From: Trichomonas vaginalis G3
Lineage: Eukaryota; Parabasalia; Trichomonadida; Trichomonadidae
Direction: 5' to 3'
Assembly: GCF_026262505.1 (NCBI RefSeq)
Contig: NC_067205.1
Coordinates: 62,001-126,000, forward strand
DNA length: 64,000 nt
In this document: positions 41,711-52,209 of the stretch, piece after piece
Layout: each line of letters begins with the position of its first letter
How positions within the stretch are numbered: position 1 is the first letter of the stretch
Notes under the pieces: model-generated
What the model was told of the DNA's origin: nothing
The model's input: the letters and a program-made list of their open reading frames with translations, nothing else
The model's database searches: none
Position numbers and translations under genes: made by a program

Positions 41711-42759
41711 AGGGTTTCGTTTTGCTAAAATTGTCACTTTTATAGCATATTTGTTTTTGGATGTTTTGCGAAACCAAAAAAAAACTATGATATACAATGT
41801 GTGTGTAAAGAAAATACTTTATTTACTAGTTAAAAAATCATTTGGTATTGATCAAGTTATTTTTTCTGGATAAGATATTATATGGATAATTGGATAGAAA
41901 ATACAATTATATAATCTTGTACCTGGTTTAATTAAGCTAATTGTCATCAGAAACTTGTAATTTTTATGAATTTCAGATTTTCTTTTCATTACTGCTTTTC
42001 TTAATAGGTCAAGTTCTTATTTACGTTATAAAGTATGATATTTACAAATATCAAGTTATCATGTTTTTTGAGAAATTATGAGAAACAAACAAAAATGAAA
42101 AAGATAGGAATAGCAATGAATAGTGATGCGGGTATAGAAAATGTAAGAGATATGAATGCAAAGCAATCAGTATTTAGGATATTGACCATAGATTTCGAAA
42201 AAAAATGCTGCATATTGAGCGAAAACTATGATTATATTATAAGGCTGTCATTTAAAGCATAATGAAACTATTCCCTTTTCATTTTAATCGAATAAGATAG
42301 TAAAGATTTTTGAATTAGCTAGAAACTGATGAGATGTTTTCACAAATCAGATTTTTAATCTCTATAATGCATAATTCACTCAATATCTCAATTTTGATAT
42401 TGCGAGATATTTTTGCTATCGGTTTCGCAATTTTGACACAATAGCAAGAGGGTTCTATAAGCATTATTATCAACGTAGAATCTGAATATCATATCAGAAA
42501 ATGTCGCAAATCTGACATTTTCCCGACCAAATAGCAAAAATAATTGAATACTTTTCGCAAAAACTTTAAAAATCGATAAAAATATGAAATATAGATATTA
42601 AAGAGACTTTTTATATAATATTCATAAAGATTTTCCAAAAATATGATACCGCAAAATTAAAAAAGTGACGTCTTGAGTGGAGTCAAAGGTCGAAATTGCT
42701 AGCTAAATGTTTTTTAGCGAAATTGCGTATTGTACGTTTTTTTCGCAAAACGAAACCCT
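41711..42759. mobile_element. non-autonomous DNA transposon, MULE-like (1049 bp)
   Basis: The left end is AGGGTTTCGTTTTGC and the right end is its perfect reverse complement (GCAAAACGAAACCCT): 15-bp terminal inverted repeats. Both ends are flanked by the 11-bp duplication TAATTAACTTA. A 9-11-bp duplication is typical of Mutator-like elements, which are known in trichomonads. The inside holds no credible transposase. The frame at 42035-42262 is short and unconvincing. Several scattered TTTCGCAA and GCGAAA words near both ends could be subterminal binding sites. The element thus looks like a MITE-size or deletion derivative moved in trans. Clean ends and an exact duplication suggest a fairly young insertion. 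Confidence 0.8.
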
Positions 42760-42770
42760 TAATTAACTTA
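42760..42770. repeat. 11-bp target-site duplication, right copy
   Basis: TAATTAACTTA, identical to 41700-41710. Confidence 0.85.
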
Positions 42771-43009
42771 TAAAAAAACAAGTTTTGTGTAAAAATTTAT
42801 TTCATTTTTTATTTCAATTAAAAACTTGTAATTTTTTAATGTCATTTTACATAACGTTTGAATAATACATAAGCAATCATTGGAGATTTCTTGTAATAGC
42901 AAGATTAAACTTGATGAGTCAACGTATTTACAAATATTTTTTGTCATAGATAATCATATTTCCTATCAGCTTCTAAAAATTAACTGTAGGTTTGGGAATT
43001 TTACTTCTT

Positions 43010-44451
43010 ATTTGAATGAATATGAATATTAGACCAAACTTCGCTCTGATCATTAATTTCTTAGTGGGAAGTTCTTTTAATATATATTTGATTCATTATC
43101 ATATAGAATTCGAAAGTTATTTTCTTGCTGAGAAACAAAGTTAAAGTTAATAAGATGAATAAGGAGTCTAAGTGACAATATTTTAAATATGCATGTAATT
43201 TGTGGTTTTGTAGTTTGCTGATAGACATTTTCCAAATATCAATATTTAAATTTCTAATAGAAAATGATATATTAACGAATTTTTTGTTTGACTATCTTTT
43301 CCTCGGATATACGTATGTATGTGAGAGTTATGAAAACTACTCTCGGAGGATATTTCAACTCTAGAACGATGTACAAAAAAGGGAAGTTCTTCATTTTTTT
43401 TTATTTTTTATTTTTTCTCCAAAATCTTTGCTCAACTCTAGCTTTCAATGAGGCTGGAGTTCCAAGTGACATATGGGAAGAATGCTTTGGCCAGCCAACA
43501 CAAGACCATACTGATATCACAAATAACACGAAACCAACTATTTCTTCAGACTTTTTCTTATTTTCTTCCGAATTCAAAGATTTTTCTGACAATGTTATTA
43601 ATTGCGAAAAGAATTCTATCAAATTACTTCATTCTATCTGCACATACAGTAATATTAATCGCCCATCAGGCAACGGTGGCTGCATCTACTTCTCATGTTC
43701 TAGTTCTATTGTTCAAGACCGATTCTGTTCATTTAAATGCTACACAAAAGACTATGGAAAACATTCATACACATATGTTAAAACAAATACAAACAAAAAT
43801 GTTGTAAATTTAACTTCTCTCTATCAATGCGGTCATGATTACACTGGATCTGCCAGTATATATCATAACTACGGATTACAAAGTCTAATTTCTACAAACA
43901 ACACTAAAACAAGATGTAGGGACTATGCTGGTTATTATTTTCTAAATAGTCCAGTTAATATTAACTATTGTTGTTTCATTTCTAATGATAATCATGAATC
44001 AAATTATGTTTGCATGTATCATTATAAAACACCTGATTCATTTGTGAAAAAATCTTTATTCAGAAACAACTCATGTTATACTAGTAATTCATATTATGGT
44101 CTTATTACCTCTTCTTATTCATCATCAAATGTTACTGTTTCAGAATGTATTTTCTTAAAAAACAAAGCAAGTAATACTTTTAGTGCATATAGTGCTATTA
44201 TAACAGTTATAAACTGTACTGGAGATGTTTTGACTGCAAGTAGTTATGATGCTTCAGTTTATACAAATGAAATGAAAGTTTGTTCTTTTGATCTTACACT
44301 TTCATTGCATGCATTAGGAAGTTGTGAAGCATCTCCAATTTCATTTGAACTTATTTTATGTCTAAGTAAACATAAGAAAAAACATTTTTTTGGATTTCTT
44401 CTTTCATTTAATTTTTCTCTTGAATGTTTCATAAACATATCTCGTAAATAA
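43010..44451 (+). repeat. copy B of the dispersed ~1.4-kb duplication
   Basis: It aligns with 4280-5701, including about 270 bases upstream of the gene. The stretch from about 43285 to 43385 is almost identical to 4525-4625. Similarity ends near the gene stop; the downstream sequences differ. Confidence 0.8.
43369..44451 (+). CDS. secreted beta-helix (Pmp-like) surface protein, copy B
   Basis: A 360-residue protein from the ATG at 43369, with the same signal peptide layout as copy A (MYKKGK, then a Phe/Leu core, LCSTLAF). The beta-helix repeats are equivalent. Between copies, long stretches are identical down to silent sites, yet clustered codons differ, for example D-N-T-G-Y-S versus D-Y-T-G-S-A and C-Q-D-C versus C-R-D-Y. 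There are also single-codon insertions and deletions near residue 260. The pattern suggests selection for variety on exposed turns, or gene conversion with other copies. Role inferred: surface or secreted protein. Confidence 0.85.
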   Translation: MYKKGKFFIFFYFLFFLQNLCSTLAFNEAGVPSDIWEECFGQPTQDHTDITNNTKPTISSDFFLFSSEFKDFSDNVINCEKNSIKLLHSICTYSNINRPSGNGGCIYFSCSSSIVQDRFCSFKCYTKDYGKHSYTYVKTNTNKNVVNLTSLYQCGHDYTGSASIYHNYGLQSLISTNNTKTRCRDYAGYYFLNSPVNINYCCFISNDNHESNYVCMYHYKTPDSFVKKSLFRNNSCYTSNSYYGLITSSYSSSNVTVSECIFLKNKASNTFSAYSAIITVINCTGDVLTASSYDASVYTNEMKVCSFDLTLSLHALGSCEASPISFELILCLSKHKKKHFFGFLLSFNFSLECFINISRK

Positions 44452-44854
44452 TTCGATTATTTCAAAAATATTAGTAATATTTAGGTCAAATGATAGAGTC
44501 AAGTTGAGATGCAAATTTCTAAATTTTTTTCTATTCTAATTCTAAATACTTGTTTCATGCTTACGCTTCTACAAGTAATGTATCACAAATGATATAGTAT
44601 TTGAGGATTCTCACTTTTGTTTGTTCGATAACGTTTGCTAATTTCTGAAGAAAGAGATAAGATGAGATTATCATTTCTGGAATTGTATTTCCATGACTAT
44701 TCTGTGGGCAATAATAAAAAATCATGTGAATATGATGAAGATATTAAAAGATTGATCTTTTTTACCATATATGATAAGAAATTTATATGTTATGAATGAG
44801 ATACTGTTTGATATAAAAAGATGATGCATGAAAAAAAAGTTCAATTTTTTGAGA
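44452..44854. other. intergenic region with BEACH gene promoter
   Basis: About 400 bases. GTTCAATTTTTTGAG lies just before the ATG at 44855 and may be its Inr. Nothing else is seen. Confidence 0.5.
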
Positions 44855-47800
44855 ATGCGGCGATCCTCGACCGGTACTTCAATATTGAAGACGGAAGGGG
44901 ATGAACCTATTGCCGATAGATTCTCATCAGCTCTCCATCTCTTCACTAAGACATATGATTTTCTTGAAATCGAAAACATGAAATTTTATATTCCTAATAT
45001 TCCTAAGAAAAATCTTCAACTCATTTCATACGATGTAAACAACATATATGAGTGCATCACACGTATTCAAAACACACAAAATCTCTTTACTTTTTCACCT
45101 CAATTTTTATCTATCTCAGTTAGTATGAATTCAGTCGCTGGTCTTATTTGTAATGCATTTGGTTGGCTATTGACCCCTATAGATGACTCATTTGTCGATG
45201 ACTTTTTCCTTCTTTTCAACTCTTTAGTTACTTCTTTATACGTCGAATTTAACGAATCCATACTTCTTTCATTACACATGTGTCTTACATACTATTACAA
45301 ACAAGGATTTTCACAAATTCCTCAAAAATCTTTAACACAACTTTTAACAATTTTCTTACACATGAACAAATTCAGCAAAAACCACATCTCATTCATATCT
45401 ATTATGCTCTGTGATCGTGATAACTACGAAGAAATCGTTGTTACATTGATTCACTTAGTTAATCAAATCAAAGGCACTACAGACTACGATTTTAGATATA
45501 TCATCAACATGTCAACACCATACTTTCTTAACCTGAACGTCAATTCTATCGATTTATTTCTTCAAATCGCACTTCATACAAACCAATACGATATCTACGA
45601 TTCATTTATCGAACTTTCACACAAAGTCTATGATTTATTCAAATCTGCGTCCAACCGATCCTATTTCGAACTTAAAAACTACAAAATTTACGAACTTGAA
45701 GCTTATCAACTTCAACCAGATGATATCCTCTCTTTACCTCTAGATTTACGATGCATCCATCCATCAGACATCGAAAGCAAACTTAAACTTGACGAATTCT
45801 TCAGTGAAGAACAGTTACGTATTATTGGTGTTGTTCAACCTATCATTGACTGTCCAAAAGAATCAATTCCAGTTACATTCTTATCAGAATTCACATACAA
45901 ACTTAATGTTGAACGTGATGTTAGTTGTACTAACGAGTTATTTATGTTTTTATGTTCATTATTAGTTTGTATGAACAACAAATTTATTCCTACTGTTGTT
46001 TCAGATGCAATCTATTCATCTGCACAATTATCCCCATTTTTTACCATTTTTTCCAACAAAAATGAACAAGTCAACTTTATTCGTCAAAGTTTATTCCAAG
46101 GTATCATCAACAAATGGCCATATCTTCTTGAACATATCATTTTTGAATCGGAAAAATATCCATTGCTTTTTGCAGAACACGTTATTCGTCTTCATGGTCA
46201 AAAAGAACAGTCACAAGTTGATTTTATTGTTAACAAACGATTCTTTGAATCAAGTATTCGTGTTATTAGTTATTTGATCCATTTGAAAACAGAGAACGAA
46301 GCATGGTTTTCCATTTTAATTTTTTTAATTGAAGAAATGAAGAAAAAGAGACAACTTTTCACAGCTTTTTCATCACAAACATTTGTTACTTGTTTCATGC
46401 TTCTTAGTTTTCACCCATTAACATCTCAATATGTTTTTTCATCATTTACGGACATCATGGTTTTACCTGATCGTGACGAAAACATCATTTCCTGCATCCA
46501 TTCATTCTATTTTTATTTGTTATCATATTATAACAACCAACAACCATCTTTTTACCATTTTATTTCTATTTGTTTGTCCAATTTAATTTCACATTTATCA
46601 TATTTCACTGATTTGATCGATTACTTTATAGACTTAGAGAAACCCATTCTTAACTTATTCTTTTTTAGTCCAACACGTGAAATCCTTTGTGTTGTTTTGA
46701 GTTTTGTTGCATTGACACAAGTTAAACACACAGGAAAAGTTATAACAATTGAAAACAGATCATTGTTTTCTACAAGTATGAAGAAAGCAGAACCAAATGG
46801 AGCATCAGACCAAACAATATCATTCATGATATCTTTGATGGCAAACAACAAATCTATATCAGGAAAAGATTCAATGTTTATTTTACAAAATGAAATAATT
46901 TTGTTGTTGTTTATTTCTGTCATGGGAACAAAATCAATTTTATTCTTTGGTGATTTATGCAAATTCTCTAATACAAATATAATACAATGCCACAAAGGTG
47001 AACTTGATTTATTGATAATCAAAGCAATAAAATCGTTCCCAAATGATTTCGAATTTAGAGGTTTCAATTTTCAAAATAATATTTTGAAAAGTGACATTGA
47101 AAATTTTTTTACAATTTTAAATTATATGTGTCAATCAATTAGTTCAAAACAAGTTTGCTATCAATATTTGAGTTTAAGCATTCCAAAGCCAAACTGCGAA
47201 ATCGACTCTTTACCTATTAATTACTTAAACATCGCGTTGGCACAATGTTGTCACAATCATAATCCAACAATTTTATTCCAAAAACCGTCGGAATACAAAC
47301 AATTCTTAGATTTCAAAACTGAAGAAATCAAGAACGGTTTTTCATTTTGTTTTTGGATTAACATTGATTTCTCGATCAGATTCTCCTTGAATATACAACC
47401 ATTGATATTTTCTTTGGCGGATGACAGTTCTTCATCAATTATTTTATATTTGAAAGGAAATTCTTTGATCGCACAAATTTGTGGACCAAATTTAGTTCCT
47501 ACTTCTGTAACTCTTTCTATGAATGTGCCGCCATCAGAATGGGTATTTGTTACTTTCTGTTATTCGCCAAAGGATGACAATACTTCTCATTTATTGTTGT
47601 ATATAAATGGAGAACAACCAATTTTGACAATTATCAAAGATCCAAATTTCAAAACTCAAAACTTTTTCGTGCAAATTGGTGGTTATTGCAATTCTGATGC
47701 TCCTAAATACACAAAAAGCGTCATTTGTATATTAGCTGAATGCCATTTGTACTTTTCCGTCTTGAACCAATCAGAAATAATTAATTGATGAATCATGGAA

Positions 47801-50800
47801 CGATAGAAAACGTGACGGATCGATTACCCAAACTTCCAACGAAAATCAATGATTATTTTCGTCCTATTTATGATCTTTCAAGTAATTACAAGTTCACAAA
47901 GACTATTATTCCATTTTTCATGTTGGATAATTTGAGCTCTAATTATATTGAATCAGTTATTGATTTGATAAAACGTTGTGGCGGTTTGTCAAGTGGCAAA
48001 TATCAAATTGTTTCATATTTGATGAAGAAACACGTGAAAACATTGAATTACGATATATATTTGAGATTTACTTATTTATTATCAGAAATTTCGGATGTTT
48101 CTTGCCGCAGAAGTTTAATGAAAGAAATATTGTTAAATCTCGAATTATGGATGGTTTGTTCCAACAAAAACTTGCAGAAAATTGTTGATCATTGGTACCA
48201 GAATTTATGTGAAGATGATAACGAATTATGGACTGTTTTGACATTCAAAGATATTTTGAATATAATGAGAGTTTATTTATGGTATCATCCAATCGAAAAA
48301 GATTTCATTTTAGGAACAAAACCAGAAAGATTAAGAAACCCGGATATTAATGTAAGAAACATAAGAATGTCTTTGTTTAAACTTTTGTCTAATTATCCAC
48401 AACAATTATGGACAAAAGAAGATTTGGAATTTTTAATTAGTCACATCACTTCACTTCCTGATATTGAACAACAAATTGATTTATTACAATTGTTGCCGAT
48501 GTTTTCTAAGCATAAGGATTCCGTTAATATATCCGAATTTTTGTTTAGTTTGTTGAACAAACCAATACCAATGTTGTTTTGCGCAGTTGTCAGATCAATG
48601 TTGCAATTTCTTCCGAAAATGAAAGGCGAAATATCAAGGAGATTGATTTATCATGTTTCTAAAGAACATTGCACTTTAGAAATGTTGTTACAGCTCAGAG
48701 CAATGCCTGATGAATATTCTTATACTTTCCCTGTAATTTGTTATATTGCACACGTTATAAATAACGTGGATGAATGCGTCAAGACAGTTTCTATTCTCAA
48801 GGATATGTCGAAAGATCATAATTTCTGTTTAAGGGTAATTAATTGCCCTTATTGGTATATTTGGCCAATCATTTTAGCAATGAGAATTCCAGAAGAAAAA
48901 CAAGTTGAAGCAGTCATTTTACTTCATTTAATTTATATACAAAGTCCGAATGTTGAATTATTGGATGAAATAATTGCGTTTCTTGATGTTGTTCAATTAG
49001 AAAAAAGTGATATGTCAATTTTTACATTTAGATTTTTGCATTTATTATGTAATGTCGAAATCGTTGATTGGAAACTTGAAGAAAAGATAGAATTAGTACA
49101 TAGATGCGCAAAATTTTTGTTTTTCCAATTTTGTCAAAACGGTTTTGTAACACCGCTTTGAAATTATCGTTTTTGGAGTCACCTTTCAAAAACGAAACGA
49201 TTTTCAGACAAAACAAAGTTGAATTCTTTATAACGGACATCAGTTCACTTTTGTCACTTTTGAAGAAAGCCACAAATTTACCGAGATTAGTTTTTTGTGT
49301 TGATTTATGTGATAATGGTCATTCTATATTGTATTCTTCATTGGCAAGTGCAATTGTTTATGTTTTACAAACAATTCCAGAAGAAAACAAAACTACGACA
49401 TTGCAAACAATCAAAAAACTTTGTGAATTCTTTTTGAAGAATTATAACCAACAAACAATTTTGGACAGAAATAATGAAATGAAATCATTGATGTCTAGTT
49501 TTGGATTCTTCGTCAATACAATGATCAATTCTTATCCAAGAAGAGTCTACGAAATCATTTCAAAAATGTATTCTTATATAAATACATGTTTTCAAAGTGA
49601 AACCGCTCAAACCGTCAAAAATATTTCGACTGTTTCGTATCTGAAATTGCATGAATATTGTTTGAGTGACAAATCAGAGAAACTCAAGACAGAATTGAAA
49701 GTTTGGAAGTTTTTGAGAAAAACAGTCAATGAAATTTCGATTTGGAAAGATTACTCCGATAAAAACTTCGAAAGGATTGATTTAACAATCAATAACTTCA
49801 TGCAGAATGATACGAAATGGTGGCCGAAAGCTCCTAAATACAATTTCTCATTCACGTTTAATGATCAAACTGAAAATCTCATAAAAACGAAATGCAAACG
49901 ATACAAAATCAATCAAACATATAATGTCATTTTTGTATTGTTTAACAATCGTTTTATTTTGACATCTAAGAACAAAACACGTGAATACGAGACAGCAAAG
50001 ATCAAATACGTATTCAGCCATTGTTTTAAAGCAGAAACAGGTGTCGAAATAATTTTGACAACAGGTGATACTTTTTTACTTGATTTTTCACCTCACAAAT
50101 CATCATTAATCATCAAAGGAATTTCCAAATGCCAAATTCCGAACTGCCAGTACATCCATCTGTACAAAAACATTGGAAATGCAATGTCAGAAAACTCAAA
50201 TCTGACAGCGAAATGGTTGAACAACGAAATCTCAAATTATGAGTATTTGATGCTGCTTAATTTCATTGCAGGAAGGAGTTTTAATGACTACATTAAATAT
50301 CCTTTGTTACCGAGATTGACAAACCCTTCTTCTAAGATCGCAATGAGAGATTTTAATACAGATCCTCCTGTTTCTGTAATGACAGAAAAATGGTTACCTT
50401 TTCTGAGGTTTACACAACCGTTAATAACCGCCAATTCAAATTCAGATATTTCCATGTCATCGGAAAATATCAGACTCAGTTTAGACGAAAGTTCTGCTTC
50501 AGAAGCAAGTTTTTACGAGAACAAAGATTTTAGTGTTTTTTGTCCAGATTTTGAAGATTTCGAATCAGCTCTAAACTCCCCTGTTTTAGAGTTTTCTCCC
50601 CCTTTCTTTGGCTGTGGCATTTTGTTCAAAAATTTACAACTTCCTAACTATTGTAAGAACGATCCAAATCTTTATGTTTTCATCAACAAACTTATCCTTG
50701 AAAGTAATTATGTTTCTAAGCGATTGAACGAATGGATTGATTTAGTTTTCGGTGTTAATCAATGCGTTAAAAATTTGCCACAGTTGTTTTTCATCAAACA

Positions 50801-51633
50801 TGACATCAAGAAAGTCAATGAAAACACGAAAGCGTTTAATTTCCAGACAAATATATCACATCTCATCGCATCAACTATTTGTTCTATTAGTCACTCATCA
50901 GTGAAAATCAACTGTATTACGATGAAACAAAACATCCAAATCAAGATCAATGTTGAAAATGGCGATATCGATTACAAGATCAATGACAAACAACGAAAGC
51001 GTTTTCGTTATCCCAGACAAGAAAGGATTTGTCAGTTTGGATTTTGTTCCCGATAGTTATCATGTTAATGAATACGCAGTTTATGGAACTACAAACAAAT
51101 CTGCATTCATTTTCTATAACAACAAAACGAAGAAGATTGATCCTATCTTGCCACACGACACTCACATCTTTGTTTTAGAAGAAGAAACAGGATCGATGCG
51201 AGTCTGTTCTAAATCAAATTTGCTAGTTTATTTGGACTGCAAAATGATTGTTCGACATTCAATCCAACTTGAAGAAAATCCTATTTCTATCAACTGTTCG
51301 AAGAATTTGTTGACAGGTGTTTTGTTCTCAACATCATTTGTTTTGTTTGACTGCTGTGGGAATGTTCTGTTTCGAATCTTATTACCACCGAAACACAATC
51401 TTAATAAAGTCATTTTCGATGGTGATGTTTTTGGTGCATTCGGAAACAATTCATTGGCATATTTCCCATTCAACATCAATAAATCAGAGATTGAATGCCG
51501 AATATTCAATTTCCAGAATGATATTTGCATCCAATCGTGCTGCATTTGGCTTTCTAACAAGAGTTTTTACACTTTCAGCGCTCATGGGGCGTTGAATATC
51601 ATCCCATTTTCTGCTTTTTCTTTATTTGTTTAG
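44855..51633 (+). pseudogene. BEACH-domain protein (beige/LYST-NBEA family), read in four frames
   Basis: About 6.8 kb with the normal domain order of a trichomonad BEACH protein. Segment 1 (44855-47788) is helical and ends in a concanavalin-like domain (FCFWINIDFS, LLLYINGEQPI). Segment 2 (47785-49161) is helical. Segment 3 (49104-51056) has a PH-like domain and the BEACH core (NNEISNYEYLMLLNFIAGRS, then YPLLPRL). Segment 4 (50950-51633) has WD40-like repeats (FVSLDFVPDSYHVNEY). Frame changes fall near 47786, within 49104-49161 and within 50950-51056. No in-frame stops occur elsewhere, and the domains meet without gaps. I chose the ATG at 44855 because a TCAATTTT site lies 10-15 bases before it. 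Either three recent lesions or homopolymer-type sequence errors; family role is membrane traffic. Confidence 0.82.
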
Positions 51634-51778
51634 ATATTATTATATTTATTTATATTTCATGTATATCTTTTTTATTTTATTTCATATAAATTGTATTTTT
51701 CATTATAATTACAAAGAATGGTTTTTGTTATCTGTGATTTATCTATAAATTATTGAAAAGTTCAAATTCAGAAAATAT
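51634..51778. other. short intergenic region after the BEACH gene
   Basis: About 145 bases of AT-rich DNA before the poly-A run. I see nothing in it. Confidence 0.5.
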
Positions 51779-51802
51779 GAAAAAAAAAAAAAAAAAAAAA
51801 AA
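51779..51802. repeat. poly-A tract (about 22 A)
   Basis: A run of A interrupted by nothing on the plus strand, directly before the paired hairpins. It may mark an insertion junction, or may be a simple slippage tract. Confidence 0.6.
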
Positions 51803-51808
51803 GGTATT

Positions 51809-51931
51809 GGGGGTTCCAGGGCTGCGCCCCTCTACCCCCTTGAAGATTTTTAGTATAACATGCAGTTTATATAAAATGAGGTTTTTTTTGGGTGTGTGGG
51901 GTCTTCCAGGCACTTCGTGCCTTCTAGCCCC
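51809..51931 (+). other. pair of nested GC-rich hairpins
   Basis: Hairpin 1 (51809-51839): an outer GGGGG/CCCCC encloses an inner GGGC-TGC-GCCC. Hairpin 2 (51898-51931): an outer GGGG/CCCC encloses an inner AGGCAC-TTC-GTGCCT. Both contain TTCCAGG just after the outer G run and a C-T-C-T-A-like or T-T-C-T-A-like link before the outer C run. The inner stems differ in sequence but keep pairing, so the structure seems conserved. They lie between the BEACH gene and the virus-like element and have no coding capacity. Confidence 0.6.
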
Positions 51932-51992
51932 TAAAATTTTTTGAAAGTCGTTGCTGTTGACTTTTCGGTAGAGGACTCAAAATAGTAGAACT

Positions 51993-52076
51993 ATGTCCGG
52001 ACAAGTAAGGGTCTATCGTCGCTACGTCACCAGGTCCCTCGGTCCCTCGGTCCCTCGGTTAAACGAACTTCTCTGA
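51993..52076 (+). CDS. very short basic open frame in the left leader (27 aa)
   Basis: ATG-initiated 27-codon frame reading MSGQVRVYRRYVTR and then through the GGTCCCTC octamers. It is basic at the N-terminus. Whether it is translated is unknown; the octamer part may simply be an untranslated leader. Low confidence. Confidence 0.25.
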   Translation: MSGQVRVYRRYVTRSLGPSVPRLNELL

Positions 52077-52115
52077 AAAAATGAGACAACATGACATTTT
52101 GACAACAGTCCAGGA
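52030..52115 (+). repeat. leader repeat, left copy, with GGTCCCTC octamers
   Basis: Three tandem GGTCCCTC units, then GAACTTCTCTGAAAAA and GACAACATGACATTTTGACA. The same order occurs at 63868-63963 in the same orientation with four octamers. Each copy stands some 15-100 bases before an ATG-starting gene, so it looks like a shared 5' leader or promoter of the element. Confidence 0.8.
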
Positions 52116-52209
52116 AATCTTAACAAGATAGAATATGAGAGAGGTCCTATAAACCGGAGAAAGTGTCATATAAACATCTGTCAAAAGCCGCTTTTTAACT
52201 TCACTTAAA

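Noticed and set aside
42035-42262. Transposase remnant inside the MULE-like element
   Set aside because: Short frame with no DDE-type motif or zinc finger; probably chance.
4610-44451. Diversity-generating retroelement behind the beta-helix pair
   Set aside because: The differences are not confined to A in one copy; many involve G, C or T in both. No reverse transcriptase or template repeat is seen.
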